NCBI GenBank assembly: GCA_012861695.1
Contig: JAAOOA010000468.1
Span: 248,001-312,000, forward strand
DNA: 64,000 nt
Reading direction: 5' to 3'
Origin: Trematomus loennbergii
Lineage: Eukaryota; Chordata; Actinopteri; Perciformes; Nototheniidae
Shown: positions 47,623-58,986 of the stretch, in pieces
How positions within the stretch are numbered: position 1 is the first letter of the stretch
Layout of the letters: the number at the start of each line of letters is the position of its first letter
Program-made: the position numbers and the translations under genes
Notes under the pieces: model-generated
The model's input: only the letters and a program-made list of their open reading frames with translations
Database searches by the model: none
What the model was told of the DNA's origin: nothing

Positions 47623-50600
47623 TAGTGATGGAATTATGGCTCTTTGAAGGGAGCCGGATCTTATGGCTCCGTTCCTTTCAAAGAGCCGTTCAAAAGAGCC
47701 GTTCAAAAGAGCCGTTTTTTTAAAAAGGGGGCGGGGTTACTAGGTTTATCTGCGAACTAATCACCAGGATAATGATTGACTGCATTGCCAGACCTAATGT
47801 CAATAATCTGCATTGTAAACATGACACAAGGTGGCGCCATATCCATGTCATTCATGTTAGTGAATGTACTTTGAATTTACCCTCTGCATGTGTTAAGTAA
47901 ATAAAGTTGCCTTGCCTTGAATGAAATTCACGCAACTCTTAATATTAGAACACTTTTTATTGGCAATATAAAAAAACAAGTAGGCTACAATAAACTTTTG
48001 TGCAAAACATATTTTAGTGCAAATCGAACAACACCAAAAACATTTAGGAATAAATAGGAAAACTACTTCTGAACAATATTTAAAGTATTATAAAAACAGA
48101 GTAAAAATAAAATAGAGAAAAATCTGTGAGCTGCTTTGTCAAAAACAGGAGATGAGCTGCTCCTGGCCTATGGCCTGCTTGCTGCTTGAGCATGCATTAT
48201 GCCATCATCTATGGCAAATTTGCATTAAGGAAAGCAAGTTCCCTCACTTTTGAGGGCTTAAGGCGATTTCTCCTCTCTGATACTATTTGTCCAGTCTTGG
48301 AGAATATTCTCTCTGACGGAACTGACGTTGCCACAATGCAAAGCCTTTCAGCCATGAGCTTGGTGAGCCTGGGGTATAAGGTGGCCCGACTTTCCCACCA
48401 CTTAAGAGGATCTGAGGATTTTGGAAGAAGAGGCTCCTCTAGGTAAGACCGCACCTCCATGATGGCATCTGCTGTGGGATTCCTTGTTGACACTGCACCA
48501 GCGACACGGTCATGGAAATACCTCCAAACAACTGATCCTTCTGCAGCACTGCCTGCTCCTTCCTGTTGATCTGGTTGCTGGCTGGGTTCGCTGCTGCTGA
48601 GAGTGACTCTTCCTGCTGCAGTTGCTATTCTCTGGAAAGCCTCATCTGCTGCTCTGGCATCCCCGAATACCACCTTTTTGAATCTTGGGTCAAGTGCCGT
48701 AGCATCTCCAAGGGTGTGGTTATATTCCATTCTGAGGAATCTACTTGCCATGTTTGCACATAGCGAGTTCCCCAAATCTGATGCTTGTTGTGTTGTTGCA
48801 CTTCCCTGGTAGCTGACTGTGACTTTCTGCAGTCCCTTTGCCAGCAATATTACCATTGAGGCAGTCACGTAGCTAGTGAGAAAAAAAACAGGGAATATTG
48901 AGACAATTATTATAAAGTGTTACCAACAATGACACACTATACTATATACACTGGTATCTATATCATTTATATAATACAAATAAAATAGTCTCAAACATTC
49001 ATAATTTGTTATCTGGTATTTTTGTATGCATGCTATAGAAAGCTACAGCTGACCAACTCTAACTAATAACACACCTTTCTGCACTGATCTCAACAGTGAC
49101 TTCTTGAAAGGGCTCCAGGATAGTACACACCTCCTGCAGTATGCTCCATTCTTCTTGGGATAGAGGGCTGACTGATGCATTTGTGATGGCCAGGGTGGAG
49201 ATAATGGCATCCTTGGATTTCAGAAAACTCTTCAACATGTCATATGTAGAGTTCCATCTTGTGATGCAGTCCTGTTTGAGTCGTAGCTCTGCCATCCCCA
49301 TTTGGTTTTGAGTGGCCTTCAGTTTTTCTGCACCCACTGTGCTCCTGTGAAAGTATTCCACCGCCTCTTTCACTTTATCCAGAATGGGTTTTAGGCCTTT
49401 GAGGGAATCTCTGGCAATCAAATTGATAGTATGTGCCAGGCATGGAAGGTGGGTCCATTTTGCTATTTGTATAGCCTTTGTAATGTTAGCAGCATTGTCA
49501 GTTACGCAGCAAACCACTTTACCTTCCACTTTCCAATCTTTTGCAACATTGAGAAGCTTTTTGGCCAGATTGTCTGCTGTGTGCCGTTCACTAAATTCAA
49601 AACAGTCCAATAGGCAGGAGGACATCTTGAAATCTTCAATGAAGTGGCATGTTACTGCCATAAATGAGGTTGTAGCCCTTGATGTCCAACAGTCTACGGT
49701 TAAGCAAACTGCTGACAGTTTAGACACCTTTTCCTTCAGTGATGCTGCTTCTCTCTGATACATGTTTGCAATTGTCTGGGATACTGTCTTCCTTGATGGA
49801 AGACTGTAGGAAGGGTTGAGAGCATTGCTGTATCGCTTGAATCCTTTGTCTTCCACAATACTGAATGGCTGGAAGTCAGTTGCAATCATTTTAACAAGCT
49901 CTTCATCTATCTTACCTTGTCTCATTGGGGTTATGACAGGTGCTACATAACTGTGGAGATGAGTCTGTTTTGTTTTAGGTATTGTGCCAGTGGTTCTATG
50001 AGAGCTTGGTGCCTGGCCAGGCACTAATGTAGGCCTATTGGTAGTTTCACATGATGACTGACTTAATGTGGTCGGGGTTTCAGCAGAAGCACTGGCGCTG
50101 TCTCCGTCATTATTATTGGAACTTGTTGTCTCAGCTCCGCCACTTGCACCGTCGGATGCTGTGTTTTTAAGTGGCGATGAAGATTATTGGTTGACCCTGC
50201 TTTAAATGATATTTTTCCTTTACAAATGGTGCACTCCGCTTTATCACTGCCTGGATTTTGTTTAAAGTGCATCCAAATGCTGCTGCGTTTTCGCGTTTGG
50301 CTCATTATATATCCGCAAAACACGTGGGACGTCTATCTGTCCTGTACCACCACTTGTTATGACTTCTCTCTCGCGTGTATTCCGTTAAGACCCACCCCAT
50401 CTCACTCCTCGTGCTGAAACCTACCAATCAGAGTAGGGGTGGGTCTTCACAGAATACGTTTGGGAACAAAATCAAGCTTTTTAAAAGGCGAGTGGATTTT
50501 GACAGGCAGTGAGTGCGGACCAACGATTGAACGATAAAAAGAACGGCTCTCACCAAGTAGGACTCGGTTCCCCTCGTTCGTACCAAAGAGCCGTTCAAAA

Positions 50601-50632
50601 GAATCGGCTCGTTCGCGACCGACACATCACTA
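47623..50632 (-). mobile_element. hAT (ZBED-type) DNA transposon, 3.0 kb, complete
   Basis: Flanked by the perfect 8 bp duplication GTGTATAT (47615-47622 and 50633-50640). The ends are TAGTGATG and its complement CATCACTA. Both subterminal regions are packed with GAGCCG / CGGCTC and CGTTCAAAAGAG motifs (47640-47720 and 50540-50615), probable transposase binding repeats. One spliced transposase gene lies on the minus strand. Inserted inside a Harbinger-like element. Confidence 0.95.
48209..50305 (-). pseudogene. hAT transposase with BED finger, one frameshift
   Basis: Exon A 49075-50305 and exon B 48209-48872 with a 202 bp intron 48873-49074 (donor AAAG|GTGTGTTA, acceptor TTCTCACTAG|CT); the junction keeps the frame. 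The N-terminus (ATG 50305, MSQTRKRSS) has a BED zinc finger (C-x2-C, then HRHLKTQH). The middle carries the LTVDCWTSR and CVTDNAAN aspartates and RWNSTYDML. Exon B ends with the hAT C-terminal dimerisation region (WWESR, LYPRL, SVPSERIFSKTG, RRNRL). One C is missing near 50122 compared with the partial copy at the window start, separating finger and core frames. The DDE transposase cuts and pastes DNA bounded by its terminal repeats. Confidence 0.92.
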
Positions 50633-51047
50633 GTGTATATTGCGTGGGGACGGAAGGTTTTTTGCTGTTGCATTTGCGTTACTCCGATGCGTTTTGCCGT
50701 ATTTGTCCTCGTGGAGCCGGGGCCTAAAGCTTTGTAAACATTTCATTGAGCCACCACATTACCACGAATAATTCCCAGCTTGTGCAAAATGAAGATGAAC
50801 ATTAGGCAAAACAGACCATAAGCTTGTGTGGATATATCGTATAAAACGTAATGTATTCATTTCAGGTGAGACTTGTTGCTTTGTCTCATGTTTCTTTTCA
50901 TTCACAACTGATCGTCGCACTGACTTGCTCCTCTGCTGCCCTCCAGTGGCCACAAGGCACAACAGCTACTTTTACATTACAGCATGTAGCTCCAAAGCAC
51001 ACAAGTATTTCCGGTAACACTTTATTTTGATAGTCCATCTGTTGACA

Positions 51048-52222
51048 CTCTAATGCTGCGTTCACAGCGGACGCGATGCGATGTATGGGGGCGGCGCGAT
51101 TACATGTAAAGGCAATGCAGAGACGCGGACAGACGCGAATTCCCTCCGACGGCGCGCATGAAGCGGTGGACACGGCGCGATTGAACGGTGCCGCGTTAAA
51201 CGCGAGAGTTCAATTTTTTTCAACTGGAGCGCCAAATTCACGTGACGCGTTCTCGCGGAAGCCAATCAGCGGTGAGGATCTCAGCCTGCCGTCACTGACG
51301 TTCAACCACACATCAGCTGTTAGCTGTTAGCAGTTAGCACTCAGAGCTCACAGCTCATATCTGTTCAGAAACTGGACAAAAGTGAAACAGTACAAACCAC
51401 AGACTGCCTGTGTCATGGTGAATACAGTCGCTGCTTTATTTATGTCTGTATAGGCCGTTGTGAGTGTGGACGGTCGGAGCATATACTATATATATTTATT
51501 TTAAAAGGTTTTTCCTGCCGTCTGTCTGCAGACTTGTCAAAGCATTAATTCATGGTTTCTACTAACCGGTATCAGTATGTTACTTCGGCATCATTTAGAA
51601 ACGTGTATTACAATTTAATCACGGTAAAATATGTTAATTTTGTTGTAGTTGTAGCTCCCGAGCCAGCGCGTCTTGTTTGAATGATGCGAGTAAACACAGC
51701 TGGCAGCCGCGGTGAACCTCCAGCGTTTAGAGCGATGCGATAGGAGCGATTATGCTGCGTTCACACCGGACGCGATGCGAATATTCGCTTCGCTCTAAAC
51801 TTGTACTTGTTAAACTTTTGTCCAGTTTCTGAACAGATATGAGGAGCTGTGAGCTCTGTGTGCTAACTGCTAACAGCTAATGGCTGATGTTGTGTGGTTG
51901 AACGTCGGTAACGTCAGTGACGGCAGGCTGAGATCCTCACCGCTGATTGGCTTCCGCGAGAACACGTCACGTGAATTTGACGCTCGAGTTGAACAAATTG
52001 AACTCTCGCGTTTGACGTGGCACCGTTCAATCGCCTCAATCGCGTGATTCGCGCCGCGTCCACCGCTTCATGCGCGCTGTCGGAGCGAATTCGCGTCTGT
52101 CCGCGTCTCTGCATTGACTTTACATGTAATCGCGCCGCCCCCAAACATCGCATCGCGTCCGGTGTGAACGCAGCATTAGAGCGAAGCGAATATTCGCATC
52201 GCGTCCGGTGTGAACGCAGCAT
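51048..52222. repeat. Large fold-back element, U7 copy
   Basis: Full-length form with the U5-type 3 bp deletion near 51310 and the longer right arm. Confidence 0.85.
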
Positions 52223-54187
52223 AAGGCCGGTTCTCAATGTCGAGTACACATGCTGCAGAGCCACTATTTCAAGTATACTACGTCATAGAGTGGCGCAGAA
52301 TGCTGGGCATTTAACATGCATTTAAACAGTCCTTCGGCGCCACTCGATGACTCAGGCCCAATCCCAAAGCACGCCCTACACCCTACCCTACACACTCCCC
52401 CTCCGTGACGGAGTGAACTCCGTGGAGTGACACATGAGGCTCCCTCCTGTCAGATGGAGGGAGACAGCAAGCTTTGGGACGGCCTCCCCTCTCTCCGGCA
52501 GAAACAGGAAATGCCGTAACTGTATGTAACAACGGTTTCAAATCAGCTTCTCTTTGACCAAAAATAAAAATGAATAACTCAAATAAAACTCCAAACATCT
52601 TTAATTGTGTTACTTTTTTGTAAAGCTTTTAGTTTTAAACCTGATGTTTATAAGCTTCTTAGTTTTTGCAACAGTCGGTGACTAGGGATGTCTGTTCAAA
52701 ACATTGCAAGCTTGAATAAATCATTTAAAGCAGTTATTTTTGCCAGACTTATTACTGAATATGGTTCTTAATGTGATACCAAGTCCATCTGGACAGTCTT
52801 CATTTCCATCATTGTTGGGCTCTCCTGAACTCTAAGAGACAAAGAGAATGAACCCTAACTTGCTCCTGATTGCATGGCGATCAGTGTGAGTGTGAGTCTC
52901 CTTCCCTTAGCAGGTGCATGCACTATATGAATGTGTGTATCCTGCTGTTCAGCTTGACTTATGTCAAAGTCATTTGAGGGCTCACGAGAGTGGAACAGTG
53001 CTATATCAATGCTGCCAATTCACCATATACACTATTTCTATCTCCTTCCCTCCTTCCTTTCCATGATCTTTGAACTGAAGCTGATACTCTAGTTGTGGGT
53101 TATTTGGGGTGTTTAAACTTGTAATACTGTTGTCCAGGGTGTGGTCCGTTTGCATTAGTCAACAATACACAGAAGGATTGTGGGCACTTTGGTTTCACCC
53201 GGTTTTCCAGTACCTCTTCAATCAAATAACACAAAGGAAAAACCCAAGAAGTTTGACTTTTTTTGAAAATGATCAACCAACAACCAAGGTTTATGTTTGA
53301 ATAATTTAGATTGTTTTTGTTTCCCAACAAAAACCAAGAATCATTCATTTGATATGAATTGCATTGAAATCTGAGACGCAGGTGATAAACATGTCTGTAA
53401 CCATGCTGCCATGCCGAGTTTCACGCCATGCCTGCTTGAATATACTCTATGCAAGTACTATTGACTATATATTGAATAGTGCTATATAATATATATATAT
53501 ATAATACTCTGTAATCTTAACTATATCTGATAGCTCAAGCCCTCCTTTCGTTAGTCTTAATGTCTTGTTTATCAGAAAATAGTATCGAGTACATTTGAGG
53601 TTTGTACGTTTACGTCCATGTGACAGAGAAACATGATAAGTAGTGTCCCTGTCCATGAAACACCTGTTGTTCCCATAACCAGAAAAAGAGTGATGGTACT
53701 TTTCCCAATAAATCATGTCGCTAAAACTAGACTCATCACTTTGAAGCATTCCTAAATCAAATCTGTGCAAAAGTTCAAGTTTATTGAACAAAACAATAAC
53801 CAAAGCAGGACTATAGGGTCACCAGGAAAGAGCAGGTTCAGCCCGTTGGTCATCCACACACCAGGTGCCGTGAATACCTGACCACATCCATGTGACCATT
53901 GAATGATATACAACTGTGTGTGGTTCAAACCAATACGTAGAATACCAGGAATAATAAGCAACGGCTCAAAATGTAATAAATCAATATTATTTACTAAATG
54001 TATTGATGATATTTAAAAAAGGTGTGGAAATAATTCCTTTGATTAACCCCTGGAGTGTGAATATGGAACATTCATGAAAATAAAGGTTAGACAAAAGGAC
54101 TTCTGTTCACACACTTATATAAGTTTACATCTGTGTCTTTATTGTTATCATGTTAACAAAACAGGCGAACACGTAACATCTCAGCTG

Positions 54188-54654
54188 CTAAGGACAAGTT
54201 GTGCGAGATGCACAAACTGAGGGGAAGTATTTGAACACTTCGAATCATTCCACTTCTTTCCAAAGTTGTTGTGTACACAGTCTTCATCTCCTAGGTTGTT
54301 TGGTTCTCCTTTATACCAAAAGAAATACTTGACTGCACACCCATCAGACCACATCCATCTTCCTTCTTTGGCCATGTCATTGAGTCCGATCCATGTTGCT
54401 CCCTCATTAGGGTCAGAGCTTCTGATCAGGAGTTGGACAAAAACCTCTTCCTCTCTGCTGTGGATAGACACCAGGTTGCCTCCCTGGGACACACAGTAGA
54501 GCTCTGCATCAGCCCAGGTCGTCTTTGTGTTGAAGTACTTGTAGCAGCGGCCGTTGAAGGAGAACCAGAAGGAGGGACAGGTGTCTTGCTGGAGCTCATC
54601 TGAAGAAGACACAGCACCCAGAGCCAGGCCCAACAGGAAGAGGAAACCCAGCAT
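54188..54654 (-). pseudogene. C-type lectin copy 7, C-terminus frameshifted
   Basis: From ATG 54654 the signal peptide, CTLD, EPN and WND read normally to residue 142, then one missing A near 54224 shifts the frame. The last residues are replaced and the frame stops at 54181, losing Cys148 and so the main CTLD disulfide. Probably non-functional, unless the missing A is a consensus error in an A-run (GGGGAAG against GGGGAAAG elsewhere). Its promoter is truncated just past the CRE by the LTR element. Confidence 0.87.
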
Positions 54655-54746
54655 GATGATGATGATGTCACTGTCTCTGTCTGTGTAAGTTGCACTGAAC
54701 CGTTGGAGAGGATGGAGATTGTGAGCTTCTAGTGACAGGCTGCTTG

Positions 54747-54777
54747 TTATATATGTGTGGGAATGTGACGTCATTGT
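54747..54777 (-). promoter_or_regulatory. Lectin core promoter, U7, truncated by LTR
   Basis: Minus TATA 54747-54755 and CRE 54766-54773 remain; the E-boxes and the whole plus-strand side are gone. The LTR begins at 54778, 124 bp from the lectin ATG. Confidence 0.6.
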
Positions 54778-54948
54778 TGTAATATTCTGTTCTATGGACA
54801 TATAAGTGTCTACATAAACAGATGAAGCGGACTACTTGTGACATTCGAGTGTCCATCTTTATTCAACTGGCGCGTAACATGCACACATGCATTACGTCAT
54901 TAACGTGATCTCCGTAATCAAAGATCTTGTATTCACCAAGATGTTACA
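54778..54948 (-). repeat. 3' LTR, 171 bp
   Basis: Read on the minus strand it begins TGTAACATC and ends ATTACA, the usual TG...CA boundaries. It is preceded (at 54949-54960) by a polypurine tract AAAGAAGGGGGA. Its first 54 plus-strand bases are repeated exactly at 58987-59040. Confidence 0.9.
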
Positions 54949-55341
54949 TCCCCCTTCTTTAGAAAAGAATAGTATAGCTGCCATAAACAAATTATAACCA
55001 TATGCATTTAAAGCATTTAAAATGAATGTGCGTCTTAAGGCACTATATCTACTAATTGTGATTACTCTATCACTGAGGGAATATTATAAGGCTGGTAAAT
55101 CAACATTTAGTAAACACTTCTGCAGTTAAACTTATCTTTTTTGAACAGTTGCCCAGAAATAATTCTAATAGAGCATGTCGTACTGCTTCTGAAACAAAAC
55201 TGTTTTTACATTTCTAAACAAACATAAATCACAGTGCATTGTCAGTGTTGCATTATAAACAGATTCACTCAAAGTGCACTGTCAGTATTGCATTTCCCTT
55301 TCCTTTCTTTTTTCATAGGTCTAACACATCTCTTGGCTTCG

Positions 55342-57102
55342 CTATGCGGCCTGATCTTGTGATTTATTGTAAACAATGTGTGATTGCTCTCTGGGGCCTG
55401 TTTGTTTCTCAGTGTCCTGCTGCAAAGTCTCAGTGTTCTCAGGCTCCAACTGCTCGTCTGATGGAGTCTCCTGATCTGTGTCACTCTCACACGTTTGTAG
55501 AAGGTGACGCCTGTTGCGCCGAAACTTGTGACCTCCGTCCGTGCAGATGTTGTAGGATCTCTGGGTACCTGCTGGCTCGACTACTGTTGCAGGTTTCCAT
55601 GTCCCTGTTGGAAGCTGGAAGCGGATCGTGGCTCCCACTGGTAGTGCAGGCAGTGATCTGGCATTCCTGTCATAATATTGTTTTTGTCGTGTTTGACACT
55701 GTTTTCTCCTGCTGTGAACGGTGCTGTGACAGGCAAGCTCTGGTTGTAGATGCTTTTCAGTGGTGGGAAGGATGGAACGCAGACGCTTGCTCATGAGTAG
55801 CTGCGCTGGCGATTTCAAACCATCCACTGGTGTGTTTCTATACTCCAACAAGCTGAGGTACAGGTCAGTTCTCTGAGCGTGTGCTTTGTCCATGAGAGCT
55901 TTGGCAGTCTGAACTGTTTTTTCTGCTAGCCCGTTGCTCTGTGGATACAGAGGACTGCTTGTGACATGCTTGAAGTCCCATGCATGAGCAAAAGTTTTAA
56001 ACTCTTGTGAACTGTAGCAAGGTCCATTATCGCTGACTAGTGTCTGTGGTATTCCAAATCGAGCGAACATGGCCTTCAGCTTTTGGATGACTACTGAGGA
56101 GGTGAGGCTGGTGATTTTTTCTACCTCAAAGAACCTACTATAATAGTCAACTACAACTACATAGTCAGTACTGTTCCATGTGAACAGATCAGTGGCTATT
56201 ACTTGCCAAGGTTGTTCTGGGATTGGGTGTGACACCATAGGCTCTTTTGGGAGTGAGCTGCGTCGCTCAAGGCAGGTACTGCAGGTCCCTACTAATGTCT
56301 CTATCTGCTTACCCATCCTTGGCCAGAACAGCACATCTCTTGCACGTTGTTTGCACTTTTCCATCCCTAAGTGTCCAGTGTGAATGCGTGAAAGCATTTC
56401 AGCCCTGAGTGAGTGCGGCACGATGATTTTCTCTCCTTTCAGTAGGATGCCATCTGTCTCTGATATCTCATCCCTATGATTCCAATACTCTGAGACTGCA
56501 GGTGGACATTTTTTGTTTTTCTCGGGCCACCCTGCTTGGATCACCTGTCTCAGCACTGAGAGCTGCTCATCTTTGGCTGTAGCGGCTCTGATCTCTGCCA
56601 TTTTGCGGTCGCTTACCGGAGCGTTGCTGATCACAGTGTGTATTTGGTAGTCCATGCCCTCACTCATGGAGCGGTCGTAACACTCAAGTGGCTTTCTGGA
56701 TAGAGTGTCTGCGACGGGGATTTGTTTTCCTGGTTTGTGCTCGATAGTGATGTCATATCTCTGTAGCTGCAGTATCATGCGTTGCAGACGCGGTGGTGCA
56801 GCTGCTAAGGGCTTACGCATGATTGACTCAAGTGGCTTATGATCTGACTCGACGATCACCTGTCGTCCATACAGGTATTGATGAAACCGCCTACATCCAA
56901 AGAGCACTGCGTATAGCTCCTTTTCGATTTGAGCGTAGTTCTCTTCAGTTTCAGTCAGTGTCTTTGATGCGTATGCGACTGGTTTCTCTTCCTGGAGCAG
57001 GACAGCTCCTAAGCCGTGTTTGGAAGCATCGACTTGTAACTTCACATCCTTTGTGTGATCGAAGTAGGTGAGTACTGGGCCAGGCTCCTGTGTTAGGATG
57101 TC
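55342..57102 (-). CDS. Gypsy pol fragment: RNase H and integrase
   Basis: Long open frame of 567 codons from Met 57045, in fact open a little upstream. RNase H covers the first 120 residues or so, with Asp6, Glu43 and Asp68 in the expected contexts (VDASKHG, QIEKEL, ESDHKPL). The integrase zinc-binding HHCC spans 222-258 (HTGH ... CSTC). The integrase core carries the DDE triad Asp286 (ATDLF), Asp339 (VSDNG) and Glu375 (GLAEK). The C-terminal tail is rich in Gln/Glu. This part is intact, but the upstream RT is truncated, so it is a remnant of a larger polyprotein. Confidence 0.9.
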   Translation of the reverse strand, partial: DILTQEPGPVLTYFDHTKDVKLQVDASKHGLGAVLLQEEKPVAYASKTLTETEENYAQIEKELYAVLFGCRRFHQYLYGRQVIVESDHKPLESIMRKPLAAAPPRLQRMILQLQRYDITIEHKPGKQIPVADTLSRKPLECYDRSMSEGMDYQIHTVISNAPVSDRKMAEIRAATAKDEQLSVLRQVIQAGWPEKNKKCPPAVSEYWNHRDEISETDGILLKGEKIIVPHSLRAEMLSRIHTGHLGMEKCKQRARDVLFWPRMGKQIETLVGTCSTCLERRSSLPKEPMVSHPIPEQPWQVIATDLFTWNSTDYVVVVDYYSRFFEVEKITSLTSSVVIQKLKAMFARFGIPQTLVSDNGPCYSSQEFKTFAHAWDFKHVTSSPLYPQSNGLAEKTVQTAKALMDKAHAQRTDLYLSLLEYRNTPVDGLKSPAQLLMSKRLRSILPTTEKHLQPELACHSTVHSRRKQCQTRQKQYYDRNARSLPALPVGATIRFQLPTGTWKPATVVEPAGTQRSYNICTDGGHKFRRNRRHLLQTCESDTDQETPSDEQLEPENTETLQQDTEKQTGPREQSHIVYNKSQDQAA

Positions 57103-57104
57103 TT

Positions 57105-57437
57105 TTACTCGTTGGTGCGGCCGTAGACTATGATGTCATCTACGATGGCGGCAACGCCTGGAAGCCCCTCATAGGCCTCATCCACTCTCCTCTGGAACTC
57201 ATCCTGTGCAGATATGATTTCAAAAGGCAGTCTCTTGAAACGGTACCTGCCGTAGATCGTGTTGAACGTGGTTAGCATAGATGAGTCGTGTGTGAGTTTT
57301 ATATTCCAGTATCCAGATCTGGCATCTAGTACACTGAAATACTGTGCTCCAGCCAGTTTTGGTGTGACGTCATCTAGAGTAGGGAGTGGATAGTGGGGTC
57401 TTTGGATGGCTTTGTTCAGGCGCGGGGGTCTAGGCAT
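57105..57437 (-). pseudogene. Gypsy reverse transcriptase, palm part, truncated
   Basis: A frame carrying RLNKAIQRPHYPLPT, FSVLDARSGYW and the catalytic VDDIIVYG, matching RT motifs of the Ty3/Gypsy group. It is joined to the upstream gag-protease frame by a frameshift near 57425 and stops just after the VDD motif. The thumb and connection region normally found before RNase H (on the order of 100-150 residues) is missing, so an internal deletion near 57060-57105 is likely. Confidence 0.88.
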
Positions 57438-58942
57438 ATTCTCAGCCTATTTGTTTTCGGCTTTTCCAACACTACTAGTGCATTAACCCATTCAGTTGGC
57501 TCTGTGACTTTTTGGATAACGTCCAGTTTTTCCATGTCATCCAACTCATTCTTGAGCCGGTCACGCAGAGCATATGGGATGCGACGAGGTGGACATACCA
57601 CTGGTGGTACAGAGGGTTTGAGTTGGAAACTGCATTCTCCAGGAAACAGTCCGATGCCTTCAAACACATCAGCAAACTCTTCCATCATGGTTGTGTGTGT
57701 TATCGGCTTTGCATCAACTACATGTATCATTTTGACTAGGTTTAAATCTAGACATGCTCTTAAACCTAACAGAGGTGGAGCATTTGTATGGACTATGTCA
57801 AAACCTATCATGGCTGTTTTCTCACCGTGTTTACATGTCAGTCTACATGTTCCTTCTGCTTTTATCCTGTGCCCACCATAATCTGAGAGTTTGCTTGATG
57901 GGGGGCCTAGTATTACACTTCCATATATCTCGCGGAATGTGTCTGCTGGTATAATACTAGTCTGAGCACCAGTGTCCATTTTAAACTTCAGTTTGTGCCT
58001 CGCTTTTCCTATTTCTACTTCTGCATATGCCTGTTCTCTATCTGTGTTTTCATGCTCTTTTATGATAGCATCAATATAGAGTTCTGGTTCTTCTAGTGAC
58101 TGTTCGGCACTGTTTGAGATGGTATGCAATTTTCTGGGATTATATCTCGTCTGTGGCTGCTGTGTTTGTGACCTACACACTTTAGCAAAGTGGTTGGGCT
58201 TATTGCATTTGCTGCATTGGCGACCCTTTGCTGGACATTCCTCAGTGCGACTGTGCTCCCTCCCGCATGCTCCACATTCCTTGCTCCTCACGGCGCTGTT
58301 ACGATCATTCCATGTCGTCTTGTGCCCACGGGATGCTTGGTCTGCTCTAAAAGGTTTTCTGCTAACTGCGTGAGCAGAGCGACTGTCGTGGCTAGCAGCG
58401 GGGGTTAGCATTGTCTTTAGCTGCTGCTGTGATAGCTCATGTGAACGTGCAATGTCAATGGCTTTCTCTAGCGTCAAGTCTGGACCGTGACATAGCAGTT
58501 TTTCGCGCACTCTTTGTGAGTTTGTAGCAAAGACAATCCTGTCTCTAATCATTTCCTCACTGTTTGGGTAGTTGCAGTCTTTACTTAGCTATTTTAGCTC
58601 TGTTACAAACTGGTCGAAACTCTCACTGTCTCCTTGGATTTTTTCATGAAATTTATAGCGCGCAAATATGGGATTTGCTTTCGGAGTTACATAAGCTTCA
58701 TAACCGTCATAGTACGTTTTTAGTACCTTACTTTGGTCTTCTGTGAGAGTCCATGTGTTAAAGACGTCTCTGCCTTTTTCCCCAATCCATAGGAGTAGAT
58801 AGCTACATTTTTCCTCCTCGTCTTTAGCATGTAGCGGGCCTGAAAACATTAGCTGCACATGCTGCCGAAATTTTCTCCATGCGTCCGGCAGATTAGACGA
58901 GTCCCAGTCCATTCGTGGTGTTGGAACGCCTGTGTTCTCCAT
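57416..58942 (-). pseudogene. Gypsy gag-protease-RT start, one in-frame stop
   Basis: A single frame from ATG 58942. The N-terminal gag-like region ends in a TAG at 58589-58591; the same frame then continues through gag, two cysteine knuckles (CGACGREH ... C and CSKCNKPNHFAKVC), a retroviral-type aspartic protease (FKMDTGAQTS, active site DTG), and the start of RT (PTEWVNALVVLEKP) until a stop at 57416 caused by a 1-base shift. The amber lies within gag rather than at a gag-pol boundary, so it looks like a disabling mutation and not programmed readthrough. Confidence 0.88.
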
Positions 58943-58971
58943 CTTCCGTCGTCAGGTCGATGATAACTGAA

Positions 58972-58986
58972 CTAACTCTGACACCA
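58972..58986 (-). other. Primer binding site of the LTR element
   Basis: Directly after the 5' LTR remnant the minus strand reads TGGTGTCAGAGTTAG. This resembles the sequence complementary to the 3' end of initiator Met-tRNA (TGGTATCAGAG) with one mismatch. The tRNA assignment is tentative. Confidence 0.55.

Larger units (their letters stand above)
46708..50724. mobile_element. Harbinger-like DNA element with nested hAT
   Basis: Perfect 20 bp inverted termini, GGCCCCGGCTCCACGAGGAC at 46708 and its complement ending at 50724. The empty site in U1-U5 reads CACACTAAAGC; here the left flank is CACACTGA and the right flank TAAAGC, so the target duplication is TAA with the left copy changed to TGA. 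A TWA 3 bp target is typical of PIF/Harbinger. Without the hAT the element is about 1 kb (46708-47622 plus 50641-50724) and has no transposase. I see nothing else in 46730-47600. Confidence 0.78.
39694..50725. repeat. Tandem array unit U6 with terminal transposon cluster
   Basis: Sixth unit. Fold-back 40016-40909 with the same deletion as U4, spacer with (TA)n near 42175-42200, intact lectin 42882-43349, promoter 43443-43524, plus-strand gene 43548 to about 45451, MITE 43736-44694. The right end differs from U1-U5: a TTAA-target element at 45773-46579, then the Harbinger-like element with nested hAT at 46708-50724, inserted exactly at the point used here as the unit boundary. Confidence 0.95.

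Noticed and set aside
55239..55796. 185-codon plus-strand frame
   Set aside because: Antisense to the integrase C-terminus and 3' region of the LTR element; no independent support.
58589..58591. Programmed readthrough of the gag amber codon
   Set aside because: The stop lies in the middle of gag, not between gag and pol, and other disabling changes are present, so a nonsense mutation is more likely.
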